64,000 bases of DNA from Anisakis pegreffii. Lineage: Eukaryota; Nematoda; Chromadorea; Rhabditida; Anisakidae. Each line of letters opens with the position of its first letter. The first letter of the stretch is position 1. Under the pieces are notes generated by a model that was not told where the DNA came from, did not search any database, and saw only the letters and a list, made by a program, of their open reading frames with translations. The DNA is taken from contig JAPYMA010001967.1 in assembly GCA_035041965.1 (NCBI GenBank), positions 1-64,000 on the forward strand, written 5' to 3'. Both the position numbers and the translations under genes were made by a program. Below are positions 49,437 to 61,200 of the stretch, one piece after another.

Positions 49437-52400
49437 ATGTGGGGCATTGAAGATAGCGCAGAAACGATGGCTATGAATCCATGGAATGTGCGTTCGTTCG
49501 TTATCGAATTGTTTAGTACTTTAACCCAAAATGCAACCAATCAGTATTGTCGTTTTAAAATCCACTTAACACTATGCAAGAAAATAAAACCTTTTCAACA
49601 CGAACTTGAACGTAAGTACTCCGGCAGCCTGAAGTACGTAATATAGCTGGATGAATGAGCTGATAGTATGAAAGAGATTAATCAGTTCATGCATTTGTAG
49701 GGGGTGGCACAATCACAAGTATGGCCAGCAATGGGACGAGGTGTTTCAGCAGCCGGGGGAGGAGGGGCTGGGGGTGGAGCGCAAGGAGGATCATTTCGTT
49801 TAGGCGGTGGTGGAGGTGATTCGAGGACAGGTGCGGGTGCAGGAGGTTCAGGGGCTCGATCATGGATGGATCATCAAGCAGCGGCTGCGGCAGCTCAAGC
49901 CGCAGCCGCTGCAGCAGCAGCTCAAGCTCAAGCGGTAGCACAAGCACAACAACAGGTTACAGCAACCAGTATGTCTGGAGGTGCTGCACAATGGCAAAGC
50001 CAGCAGACTGCAGCCGGTGGCTTGGCTGGGGTTGGCGTCGGTGGTGTAACGCAGCAATGGCAATTACCACCAGCCACAGCAATGGCAAGTCAGCCTGTGA
50101 CAGCCAGCAATAATCCGCAGCAGCCCACGCATAACGCATGGCAGTTATCACAACAAGCTGTACGTTTTGTATGTGTTTACTGGTGGTTTGTTTGTTTGAG
50201 TAATGCATTGCGGCAAAGGAGAAAAGTCACGCACAAAATTTACCCTCCTGCGATCCGAAAATGTGTAGTCGCTCTGAAAAAAAGTTGGAGACGAGGAACT
50301 TGGGTGGAAAAACCCCTAAATCGAATTCTCCCAGTAGATGTAATTTTTGAACTGGAATCAGTAGACCCCCGAAAACAGGAATATCTTTTGGAAAAGAATC
50401 AAAAGAAGCAATCTATGATAGAACAGAGAATAACGCGGAACACAATGTGGTTTCAACAATAATATTTGATTGGATCGCACGAAGAAATAAATAATGCATA
50501 GCCATTGGCGAGAAAAAAAAAGCAATAAAAGAAAAAGTAAGTTGGCGGCAGTTGTACGAGGGCAGTTCCCTAAGGTACGAAGCAGTTCTCATGGAACTAT
50601 GTGAACGGTCTTGGTGATGTCGCTTCAAATTCACGTTTTTGAAGCATCGATCCGACTTTGTCAGTTTTCGGGAAATTCCTCGAAAATTTTCGGGGAATGG
50701 TGATCCCCAACAATTCTGAAAGAGTCGAGGACGAATTGTGCAGTTGGGGACCTCGAAAATGCTGCCATCTTGAAAAGAGTCGAAGACAGGGTCTCCGAAA
50801 CTCTCCATTTTCCGTAACACGCTGCTTTATAATATTGTTCATTGCAGTGGGGTGCTTCATCAAATCAGCCAAGTGGAACGTACGCTGAACAAGCCAAAAA
50901 GAACATGGGTGCACCAATGGGTGGTCGGGCACAGGTACGATGCTATGACCAGCCACAGTCATGGGGTGGCTTAAAAGTTGATCAGGTACTTATTCTCTTT
51001 TTTCGTGATCTTTGAGTTTTTGCGTTTATCGATTTGAGGTCATAATATTATTAGTCATGAGTATAAATTGATTGGATTTTCGAGTAATAGTATTCTAAAC
51101 TGCAGCAAACTCCATGGGATACAGGTAACGGTGCGGGAACTTTACACGGCTCAGATCCAAAAGGTGATTGGGGCGGAGTTGGTGCGGCCGCAGCAGCCGC
51201 GGCCGCAGCCGCTGCGTCACGTTGGAGCGTTGGTGGTGCGCCCGGAGGGGCAGCACAACCGTGGACAGCATCTGCAGCACCGCACGCGGCAAGTGGCTCG
51301 ACCACCGATTGGCCACCGCCAGTACATCATCGACACGACCCTACAGGTACAGCACATTGGGTAAGCAACGCACAGCCGCATCCGGCCGCCGCTGCGGTGG
51401 CCGCAGCCGCAGCGATGGTGCAAGGAGGTGGCGGCAATATGCCTGGAGCTGGAGCGGCATCATGGGCACAACCACAACCCAACCTGCCAGCTCCATCCGA
51501 CCAGGTTGGTGGTCAAATAGTTTTGGTTAGATGCGTTTGTTTACGTCGATGATGAGTGTTCTATTGTGTGTCCAACTTCAGTACGACCCAAATCCACAAA
51601 CACCAGGACCATGGGTGGCACCGCAGCCAGCAGAAATGAATAACGATATGATGTGGCACGATCCGAATCCGAAGCAAAAGAAGGTGCAACGCGATACTGG
51701 TACATCGGTTTGGGGTGATCCCAGCTCACAGCAGGGTGTAAGTTATTGAGTAATTGCCACATATGATCACACTACTGCATTCTTTTAATCGTTTGTTTGT
51801 CATGCAATTAGTGATTGTTTCAGCAAGAAATTAAACGATGGAAAGACGCCGATATGGAGGATTATTCGCATGTGCCATGCGCAGCACCCAGTGGCGGTGA
51901 CTGGAGTCAGATTCCCGTCTCGTCAGGCGCCGTTAGTAATGCAGCGTCACCGTCGTGTCCAACGAGTACGACGGGTCCTGGTCCAGGAGTAGCAACAGGC
52001 GGTAACGGTAACGGTGGACCAGCTGCAACGGGCGGGTGGGGTGAAACTCAACAACAGCAACAGCATCATGCATCGCAACAGCAACAACAGGGTCCAACGG
52101 CCGTTTTAGGGCCGCCAACAACGCCACATATCAATGATGGTACTGAACGGTGGGGTGCTCCACCGCAAACGAGTGCTTGGACGAGCGATGCGACAAGCGT
52201 GAAGGTAGGCTGTTTGCTGGTTGATCGCTCGACTGACCGATGGCTTTGCGGGCTGGATTGCTGACTCATTGAATTTGATTGTTTATTTACTTGAGTGAGT
52301 ATTGAAACGACATGAGATGCGGTTTTGATATGAGCGTAACTGATCAGTTCGCAGGTGATAGGTATTGAGTGGTACCAACAATACCAATAACGATTTTGGA

Positions 52401-55400
52401 CAATTGGCATCTGAAGTGCTGCTGCGAGCATTGATCTAGTTGTTTGGTTCATCTTTCCATTGCGTTCTCCTATCTCAGCAGCCGCATTATTCATTAATTA
52501 GGCGCTGTTGATCTCGTTCCATTATTCGCACATTATTATTCATTTTGTTATTTATTTCGCCGTAAAGCAGTCGCTGTTATCACTTCATCATCCAGTAATT
52601 GCATTTGCGATGTAAGTATGAGTATCAGTTGTTGCCTGTTTATATGTTCACCTGTTTGGTTGAAAAATTAATCGATTGAACCGGCAGAAGACTGGTTATA
52701 AAACTTAAGCAACATGAGAGGTATCCTTCGAGAGTTCGGGAAGGGGCTGAGATGATTATTTCTTGGCGATTGGTTTTTCGTTATTTTTGACGAATTATCA
52801 CTGTTATTATTTTGCTTACTTCTTAGCTTCAGTTTTGTTTTGTCTTTTTGTTTTGTTTTCATTTATTTATTTGTGTGTTCTTTTTGCTGCTGCATGAAAC
52901 AAACTGCACTTCGAATCGAATTTGCAGGTTGATCACCGGAGCGATTTTGGACAATTGGCGTCAGATTTGATTGTTAGTTATTATAGTAATCATTATTATC
53001 GTTATCATTTTCCATATTATTTTATTTTCGTGGCTTTTATTCGAAATTTCAATATTCATTTTAATTAGGGTTGATAAGATTCTCATTTTTACAATACGAC
53101 GAATACGTGGTAATTGCATACCCGTCCGCTGTCGCATCTTAATGCGTGTGCATGTCAAGTATCTAAATACTGTTTAAGTGCAAGTGTTTGTGCCTGTATA
53201 AAATTTGCTCATTCCTTCTAATTTATATTGTTGTGCTTTGTCCATCGCGATTTTTTGTAACCTTTCGCAAGTCTGTAATATCTTTGAGTATATTGTTCAG
53301 CACTAATTTATTTGTTTTGTTTTTCCCTCTAACGATTGATTGGTACTAACAATACTAATAGTAATAGTGACTATAGTTTTCATAAAAGAGGAGAGAGAAA
53401 AGGGTATAGAAGGATATATAGATGTGATAATGCAAACGTATATTGTGGTCTTTTTGATACTGATAGTAGTCGGTTATGATTATTTATTTATTGGAAGGCG
53501 TATTGTTACAGTTATTGCTAAAGATGAAATGAGGATGGGTATGAGGCGATGGATTTGATATCGGTTTATTTATTGATTCATTAGAGAAGTAGTTATTTTG
53601 AAGTACTTCCAAAAGTTATTATTTGCGTGCATTTCGTTTTATAGTTTTCATATTTTTGCTTTTTCGTGTTTTTTTTCTTCATCATTTCTTCACAAAGTTC
53701 AGTGCAATTGTTTATTTATTATTGTTTCTATTTCTTTTCACAACGAGGATCATGTAAATTTCCCTATTCTTGCTATTCGGTCTGCTAACTGTTTTTGTTT
53801 TTTCCAGTCATTATTGCTAATCGTTCATCTAATTCATTTCTTTTTAATTGTTCATTCATCAACTTATTTTTGAGAGCAGACTAGAGTTAATGAGGAAATG
53901 TGATCAACAAGAAAATGATGATTCATTCCGTTAAGCTATTATTATACTTTAATTGGTATCTTATATAATAGAAATGAGTGATATTAAATGGGATGGATAT
54001 TAATAGTAATTATGCTAATCGAAAACGTCATTGTGATGAGGCTGAGAGCAAGGTGTTGATGGAGATAGTGTAGCGGTGGTTCGTTGGACTAGTGACTGTA
54101 CTGCGGTGTGTTTCAAGTGGATACCACCAATGAATGGGATATTGAGCGCTAGAGGGACATTGCCGCCACAGCCAATGAGAAAAGATGCCGCCACTCTGGT
54201 GGATAGTGTCGGAACAGCGCGAGCCGGAGAATGTAGCTCGGGGGCTGGATGTGGCACAACTGGAGCTGTATATTCATCATTAATGCAACAAATCGCCGAT
54301 CAGGTAGAGCATCACCTATAGCAGTTGATGAATAAACGCATCAATACATTATCCATTATTAGTGCTGCTATGTTATAGTTGTGATGGTACTACGAATGAT
54401 AATCTAGTATGTATGCATTTTTAATGGTACTAAATAGTGTGCTGTGGAGAACGAGGAACTTAGAGGCTCGCTTCTCAAGGCAACTGCATTTTTGACGTAC
54501 CCGACTGCAAATTCCGTCCCCTTTTTTCATGTCCACACAACACAGTAGTAGTAATGTTTATCTCTGTTATTATAGAGATTAGAAGTAGAAAAGTGCAGGG
54601 GTGGTAGGGATTTGTGTGTTTGGAATGAATGCAAAACGAATTTAGTGCAATTAGTGAATCAACGTCGATCAGAGTGAGATCGTCAGCGTTGATTTGTGAT
54701 CAATTTCAATAGAGTTTCATGTGGGACAGTCATAGCACTCTCAGTAGGAAGATGATCTATAATTTGATTTGATGGGAAGGTAGAAGAGTGCACTAGCTAG
54801 TGGTTAGAGTGAATTAAATTTCGTTGATATTGTTTAATGTCAACAATAATGATAATGAAAATGATTGAAGTAATATCTGTAACAACATGGAACAGTAATA
54901 ATGAAAACAATAAGAAGTGCACGTTTGTGTGTATGATTGTGCACTGGACGGATATTTTGTTGTTTTATCTGAATCGCTTCTTATTATTGATGGTAGAGCA
55001 TGATAATGATGGTGGTGTTTAGGGGAAGATGGCTTGGAGTCATTTGATTAGCCAGACATCGGTATACATTGTTGATCCTCTTCTCTCTTTTATCGTGTTT
55101 TCGTTTTAAATCAAGAAAACGAGTGAGATTACAGACACGTTTTAGAAATTCTTTGCATTTGGTTCCATTTTTTCGAAAATTTTAGTATTTTGCGTAAATG
55201 GTCCATCTAAATTTCATTCGTTTACTATCACCAGTGATAATGCTACTTTATTGGTTTTCTTTTATTTTGCCTCATTGTCGTATTCTGTTTCCTGTTTTAT
55301 TATTTGTGGGTATATGTTGGTTGTCTGCATTGTAATGGTTGTTGGTGTGCTAGAAGAAAGTATGTTTTGGTTGATTGATAATTCATTTATGATGCATTGT

Positions 55401-58279
55401 TTAGAGGTCTAAGCTGTATAGGTCCAGACTAATTTATTCGTTTGTTTATTTATTTGTTTATTTTGCTTTTCTATGCTGATGGACAGAGAAATCGGAAATG
55501 CAATTTTGCTTATCTCGTCTTCTGTTCTCTGCGTCGCTCTCCTGCCTGGACTATGTGTTTTATTTATTTGTTTGTTCAATAATTTCTTTATTATTTCTTG
55601 TTGTTGAATGAACTGAATTCCCAGTTGGAATCCAATTACTGCTTATGATAGAAAAAAATTCGATTTACCCTTGTTATGTTGAGCTAGTTTTAATGATGAT
55701 ATTAACAATGCTGATAGGGCTGATAATATATTCGAATGATCCAATGAGGAAGAAACTTTTCTGCTTATCAACTAATCAATTTCACACTTTGCTTACCTCT
55801 TTTTCTATTGATGTGGCTGTGTTTTTAAGCTGCGTATCGCTGTGAATAAAGGTCTGATCGACGTTTCACTGTTGAGTCGGCCTCTGCCGCAAACGACGCT
55901 GATCGTGCTTAATACAATTTTGCAAAAATTGTCAAAACTTGAGCAAGCGCAACAGGAGTACGGTCATGTTACACGCCAAATGTCCAGTCCTCCGCAAAAG
56001 GTTGTTAGTCATTTTGTATGTTTGTTTGTTTATTCGATTATCGTTCGTTAGTTTTTTGATAATTGTTTATCTATTCTATTCTAATTGAAATTGAAGCAGA
56101 TTTCACTTCCAGATGGAATCAGATCGTTTGCTGATGGAAATTCAAGGTTTACAAACAGAAATCATGCAGCTACGATCGAGCATCAGCGAGCCGGTAACTA
56201 ATAGCAATAGCACTACAGCAGCGCAGTTTATGAAAGGAGCACAACGTGCACAAGCGGCCACAACAACAACTGTAAATGGCATTGTATCATCGTTGACTCC
56301 TCAAGATGGTCAGTCAAGGCTCAATCAGTGGAAACAGGCTAATAATAACCCTTCTGCTGCTGATGCGGCTGCTGCCGCTGCAGCAACCTCCCATGCAGAT
56401 AAGGTAATCTAGCATCCTTGTGACTAGTAACGTTTTAACTGGAATGTTGATTGATTGGTAATGTTAATAATGGTGCGTAATATTCTGTTAATAATGAAAT
56501 CTATCTCAATAATGATCGTTTTCAAATTCAGGTGACAAATTCAGCATCGGAAAATAACGTAACTGGTTTGATATCTGGAACGCAGAATATGTCATTAGAT
56601 GATAAAATCGATTGGAAGAGTGGAACACTGGATTGGTCACCACCGGGCAGTACGGCTGGCGAAAGAAATGGTTAATTTGTGTTTATTGGTAGTCAGTCGT
56701 TTGTGTCTTTCGTATATTCATTTCATGTGTTATTATTATTGTATTGAAGTGGCAAATCCAACGACAACGGACAGTGGCAATGCGGAACGTGATGAGGGCT
56801 CGAATGTGTCCACAAATTCATCGAAAGTGACAACATCAGCAGCATCGACGGCACAGTCTGCAAACGGTACCCCGACACCACCAGTGGACGATGGACCGCA
56901 GGAGTTTGTACCTGGCAAAAAGTGGGAATGGAGAGATCCAAATAAGGTTCTCATCCATTGATTTAGTATTATTAGTATCAGTATCTGCGTGTTATTAGTA
57001 TCAGTATCTGCGAGTATGCGAGTAACCTTAAAATTATTGTTTGCAGGTTGCCGAAGATCCGAATGCAACGCCGGGAAACTGTAAGCCGAATCCGCTGGTA
57101 TCTGGCACAGCTTTTGGTGCGAATATGGCACAAAATTATTTGAACGAGATCTCATTAAATAAGGTAACGTGTTATTATCATTGCCCATATTGTCTCTAGA
57201 TGCTCATGGGAAAGTTATTTCTGCAGGGTGCTTATATGGGTTGTTGGAATGGTATTCAGCCATCTGCTGCTGCTGTGGCTGCGGCAGCAGCGGCAGCTGC
57301 ATATGGTGGCGGTGCGAATGAAATGTGGAATATAGGCGGGCGACAACAGTGCTCAAGACCGCCGTCAGCAGTGATCGGTCAACAACAGCAACAGCAACCA
57401 CCTTTCGGACGTCTACCCGGCCAAACAGCACCGGGAACACAACAGATGCCCACGGGAATGGGTAATTATGCCACACGGTCATCGATGTCTGCCGCACAGC
57501 AACAACAACAACAGTTCCAATTTGGTGGTGCACCCATTCATTGGGTTCTTATTCAGCTGGCTGGAATTGTGAGTATTTTTGTAATTGATTAGTTTATTGA
57601 TTCATTCCATTTGATAATCTGTTTAGTTGAGTTTCGACGAAAGTTTCTATTAATCGAGTTTCAGCACGAGAAGCAAGTGCATATGGTGTGTCATAAAGTA
57701 GGACAGATTCTACAGTTCGTATATCCACCTCACTCATCGTGTGTCTGTGTGAAATTCGCTGATCCAGTTGAGGCTATTGTTGCTCGTCTTAAAGCCGAAG
57801 TACCATTCAGTAAGTATCAGATTGTTTGTTCTTTCAGATGATTATTGTCCTTACCACTCAATAGATCACATTTTCCCGTTTCAGTTCAACTCAAAGTAAT
57901 GCCACAATCTGAAATGGAACGTTTGATGAAGATGAGTGGTGCAGCGACGGCTGCGGCTGTAGCTGCTGCTGCAGCTGGTAGTGGACCAGCGGGTGTTCTG
58001 CCGACGATGGGCGGTGGCGGTTGGGGTGCGACGGGTGCACCAACTCTGACAGATTCGGCCGCATGGACGACATTCGGAGGTGCGGGGAATGGTAGTGGAA
58101 TGATGGGTCATGGCACTAGCAGCAGCAATGATCTGCTTCAACAACAAGCATCTGCTCAACAGCAGCAAAACACAGCAACGAGCGCCGCACAGCAGCAGCA
58201 AGCCGCAGCAGTAGCCAATCAACAGAATGCTAATACTGCTGCTATCTTTCATTCAGAAGATCTCAGTCGACCATTTTGA
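49437..58279 (+). CDS. GW182: GW182/TNRC6-family miRNA-silencing scaffold, about 16 exons
   Basis: GW182 proteins bridge Argonaute to the PAN2-PAN3 and CCR4-NOT deadenylases in cytoplasmic P-bodies. Exons: 49437-49487, 49701-50159, 50848-50985, 51106-51504, 51582-51737, 51824-52204, then 52362-52415 and/or 52928-52972, 54118-54303, 55830-56000, 56113-56403, 56532-56670, 56750-56946, 57047-57163, 57227-57568, 57665-57809, 57885-58279. With only the second small exon this is 3,612 nt (1,203 residues). GW motifs run through the N-terminal half (MWG, PWNG, SWGG, DWGG, GGWGE, RWGA), with the family hallmark GTSVWGDP at about 389. Later come the LPQTTLIVLNTILQKL segment, SRLNQWK, the EFVPGKKW PAM2-like site and an RRM. 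ATG 49437 has an in-frame TAG six codons upstream and is preferred, but a 5' exon could exist. Confidence 0.93.
50160..50847 (+). other. GW182 intron 2, partly open, with reverse repeat copy
   Basis: After the donor GCT|GTACGT the frame of exon 2 stays open to TAA at 50460-50462, about 100 codons, so intron retention would give a truncated protein with a basic tail. A reverse-oriented copy of the dispersed 120-bp repeat lies at about 50650-50812. Confidence 0.5.
50650..50812 (-). repeat. dispersed 120-bp repeat family, reverse copy
   Basis: The reverse complement contains TTTCGGAGACCCTGTC, GCATTTTCGAGG and CCCCAACTGCA, matching the elements of the dimeric copy at 59411-59668 in the same order. 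Confidence 0.7.
52205..54117 (+). other. GW182: GW182 intron region carrying duplicated small exons
   Basis: Two candidate exons, both phase 0 at each end, lie here. 52362-52415 encodes VLSGTNNTNNDFGQLASE and 52928-52972 encodes VDHRSDFGQLASDLI. The second has the better acceptor (TTTGCAG) and donor (GTTAGT). A diverged third trace of the first (TTG ATT GGT ACT AAC AAT ACT AAT) is at about 53336-53380 without a clear acceptor. The rest is A/T-rich intron. Confidence 0.6.
54118..56403 (+). other. GW182: GW182: middle Gln/Ser region (exons 8-10)
   Basis: Exon 8 ends SSLMQQIADQ and joins exon 9, LRIAVNKGLIDVSLLSRPL then PQTTLIVLNTILQKLSKL, an amphipathic segment typical of the family's middle region. 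Exon 10 carries a leucine-rich coil (LLMEIQGLQTEIMQLRSSI), SRLNQWK and a poly-Ala stretch. The acceptor for exon 8 (GTTTCAAG|TGG) is chosen because it keeps phase 0. Confidence 0.82.
54440..54530 (+). repeat. dispersed 120-bp repeat family, partial copy
   Basis: This lies in a GW182 intron and includes CTGCATTTTTGACG and CGACTGCAAATTCCGTCCCC, which resemble the second half of the dimeric copy near 59585-59620. Confidence 0.5.
56532..57163 (+). other. GW182: GW182: PAM2-like motif and deadenylase-recruiting region
   Basis: Exons 11-13 encode WSPPGSTAGERN, then DDGPQEFVPGKKWEWRDPNK, then EDPNATPGNCKPNP and FGANMAQNYLNEIS. The order EFxPGxxW, DPxxTPG, then a short helix matches the PAM2 segment of TNRC6 proteins, which binds poly(A)-binding protein. 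Binding here is inferred. Confidence 0.85.
57227..58279 (+). other. GW182: GW182: RRM and C-terminal Gln-rich tail
   Basis: Exon 14 has poly-Ala and poly-Gln runs and starts the RRM (IHWVLIQLAGI). Exon 15 completes most of it (HEKQVHMVCHKVGQILQF, SCVCVKFADPVEAIVARL). Exon 16 ends it (IQLKVMPQSEMERLM), then gives GGGGWGATG and Gln/Ala runs to the TGA at 58277-58279. The last residues are IFHSEDLSRPF. Confidence 0.88.
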
Positions 58280-61200
58280 TGAGTTTATAATATAGAGTTG
58301 TGCTATTATACGATGTAATATAAGATGAATATTTGATGTACTGGTATTGTGTACTGGCATATAATGTAACCGTTTGTTTCTATATTTTTGTTGAAGAGTT
58401 TGTTTGTTCGTTTAATTGATTGATTAATCACAACTGATTTTATTCCATTTCGTTCTATTCAGTTCATTTGAATAATACCTTGTGCGTAGTTCGGCAATAC
58501 GATTTGGTATGATTATATGTATACGTATGTTGAACAATCTGTGCTTGTTTCATTTCTTCTCGAACTAATTGTAAGAAGCCATCGTGTGCCTAAGAAATCT
58601 CGTTTATTCATTAAAGTGATTCTTTTTTGTTCGTTTGTTGATCGATTGACTTGTTTGTTTATGTTGTATACTCGAATGTTTCTACTGCTGTTCGTGTTTT
58701 TATGCATATTTATTTATTTGTTTTACTATATATCGCTCCATTAATCCTCTTTACTTCGATCAAATCCCAAACTCACTTTAGACTCATCGTTACAAATCTG
58801 TCATCTACTGACAACCCAATTCCTTATTTCGCCACTCTCATCTCGTGGTTGTCAACCAGAATTTTTATTTTGAATTTATTGTTTTTGACAAACGAATTTG
58901 AATTTATTATCAAACAAAATTTGAATTTATTATTCCTTTTGATTGTGTCTCTCTCCCTGTGTTTCTTTACACTCGGATATTATCTCATCTCAGTTGCATT
59001 CATATTTATCTTTGAATGTTATCATTATTGTTATTACCATCGGTAGCCTTGTTCCATTGGTCGTCATCTGCAGCGTTCTTGTGTTACCAGTGTTTTCATA
59101 CACTTCAAAAAGGGTCATTGTACAACAGATGTAAACATTAAAAGGGGCTGACAGGTTGAGTAGAATTGTATCGTGTCGTTCCAGCTGCTGGTGCTAATCG
59201 ATTTTGGATTTGATGAAGGGTTCGTTTCTTTCATATTCTATTCTAATGCATCCATCGTTCGAGTGTTCGCAACTCATCTGCAATCCCAGTTCCGTCTCAT
59301 ATAACTAATATTATATATATATATGTAAATACCTTTGTACCTTCATAAAGGTATTTGTTGTGTAAATATAAGCTACTAATTCAAGTTGCTAATAAGATGA
59401 TGATATACTAGTATGGTGCGGGGATCGGAGAATTTCGGAGACCCTGTCCCCGACTTTCTTCGAGTCGACTACATTTTCGGAGGCTCCAACTGGAAAATTT
59501 CGTTCCCGACTTTTTTTTCTTCCCTGTAATACTAATAGTCGAGGAATTTCAAGGACCCTGTCCCCGACAATTTTTGATCCGGCTGCATTTTCGGGATCTC
59601 CGACTGCAAAATTTTGTCCCCGATTTTCCCCGTCCCCGACTTTTTTATCCGTCCCTGAAGCACTAGATAATACCGTCAATTTAACTTTTATTGTTATAAT
59701 TGATACCACTATTATTGACATTAATATTGTTTCTGTTATAATACATCAATGATTATTACTGATTGATCATAACTCAGTTATTCCATTCGTTGATAATCTT
59801 ATCATTATTATTATCAGTTAGCTTGTCTTCGGTTTTCTCCCTTGATCAATTTTTTGCAGTCATCATCCTCCTCTCAAGTTGACACCTTCTCATCTTGTTT
59901 AATATCTCATTTTCTCTTATGTTATATTATATACTTATATGTATATATATATGAATGTTTATCTTTAAATTCTCATGTCTATTCAATTTGTCCTTCATCT
60001 TATCAGGTTTTCTAATGTTCATTATTGTCAGTTGCTACTGTGACATTGAGTTTCGTTTTTTTAAATCTTCATTAATTGAAGCCAGAATTGAAGGGTTCAT
60101 AAATAGGTGATATATAATATGCTATTTTGTGTGGTATTGTATATCATGTATTATTGATATTATTATTGTTAGTGTTCAGTATTACTATTAATCAATGATT
60201 GTTTCATTATAGTTATGTACGGTACGATAATAATGGTATAGTTGAACTAGTGTAAGGAATAAATGGGTAAATGCGATTTGAATAAGCAAAGCAAATTATT
60301 TCATTAGGCATGCTGTTATCATAATTGTGCCGTTTGTCAGTTGATCATCGAAATGATCGTCATTTCTTTCTGTATTGTTCACATTACTTTCACTCCACCA
60401 CTCTGTTATGCTGGTTGCATACCCAGTGCATTATTGTCAATTCTACAAAGTTGAGTTTTATTGTTATTTGAGTAATCACTGTGAATTGTTTTATTTTCAT
60501 TATCACTGCTACGGATCACAATTGTTGCAATTAATATTAAGAATATTGATTGATGATAATGTGAAAAAGACCTTATTGTTATCGTTATTACTATTACTAT
60601 TATCGTGCTATGTCGTCTATTATTTTGTTTTGAATTCAGCCAATATCGTTGGTATCATTATTAATGTTGTTGTTGTTACTACTGCTGCTGGCCGTAGGTT
60701 TGTAAGATAGTAACTGTTTTTGTGTTGTTGTGATTTTATTCGGTATGCTTAACTACTTAATTTAATTGCACATCAGTGAGCACTTCTCACATTAAGCCAT
60801 TAATAATCTGTCTTAAGATATGGTACCACTGAATGAGATTGAATCACTTCATGAAAAGATGTTTTCTCTGCAGTTAAGCACTTAACTATCTTGAAAATGT
60901 TTTTTTTAATTTGTACGCTTTTCTTTTTGAATCATTTAACGGTTCAGTTCGACCGTATCATTCATTCGTAATGTATTTAGTTTATTCACGACTTCAGCAA
61001 TTCGTCTTCATCAGTGATTATCAATCATTCAATCAGTCACTGCTGATTTTTCGTTGTTTCCTCCTTCAGTGTCCTTTAGCATGTTGGTTCGTTTGTTTAT
61101 CTGTTTACGTATTCATTCATTGCTTATTGAATGAATATTGCGTTTAACACTGATGATGATGACAGCGATCATTTTAACTTATCAACTTATTACCTAGTAG

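Larger units (their letters stand above)
49437..52204 (+). other. GW182: GW182: Argonaute-binding GW-rich half (exons 1-6)
   Basis: Exons 1-6 encode about 528 residues rich in Gly, Ala and Gln with spaced Trp-Gly or Gly-Trp pairs, the elements that dock into Argonaute pockets. Poly-Ala runs occur in exons 2 and 4. Exon 5 holds MMWHDPNPKQKKVQRDTGTSVWGDPSS split over the family-typical order, and exon 6 starts QEIKRWKDADMEDY. No UBA domain is obvious. Confidence 0.88.

Noticed and set aside
51051..51423. Minus-strand and alternate-frame readings with poly-Ala, Arg-rich or His-rich content over GW182 exon 4
   Set aside because: They are frame shadows of a G+C-rich Ala/Gly-coding exon; the sense frame has the spaced Trp-Gly pairs and correct splice phases.
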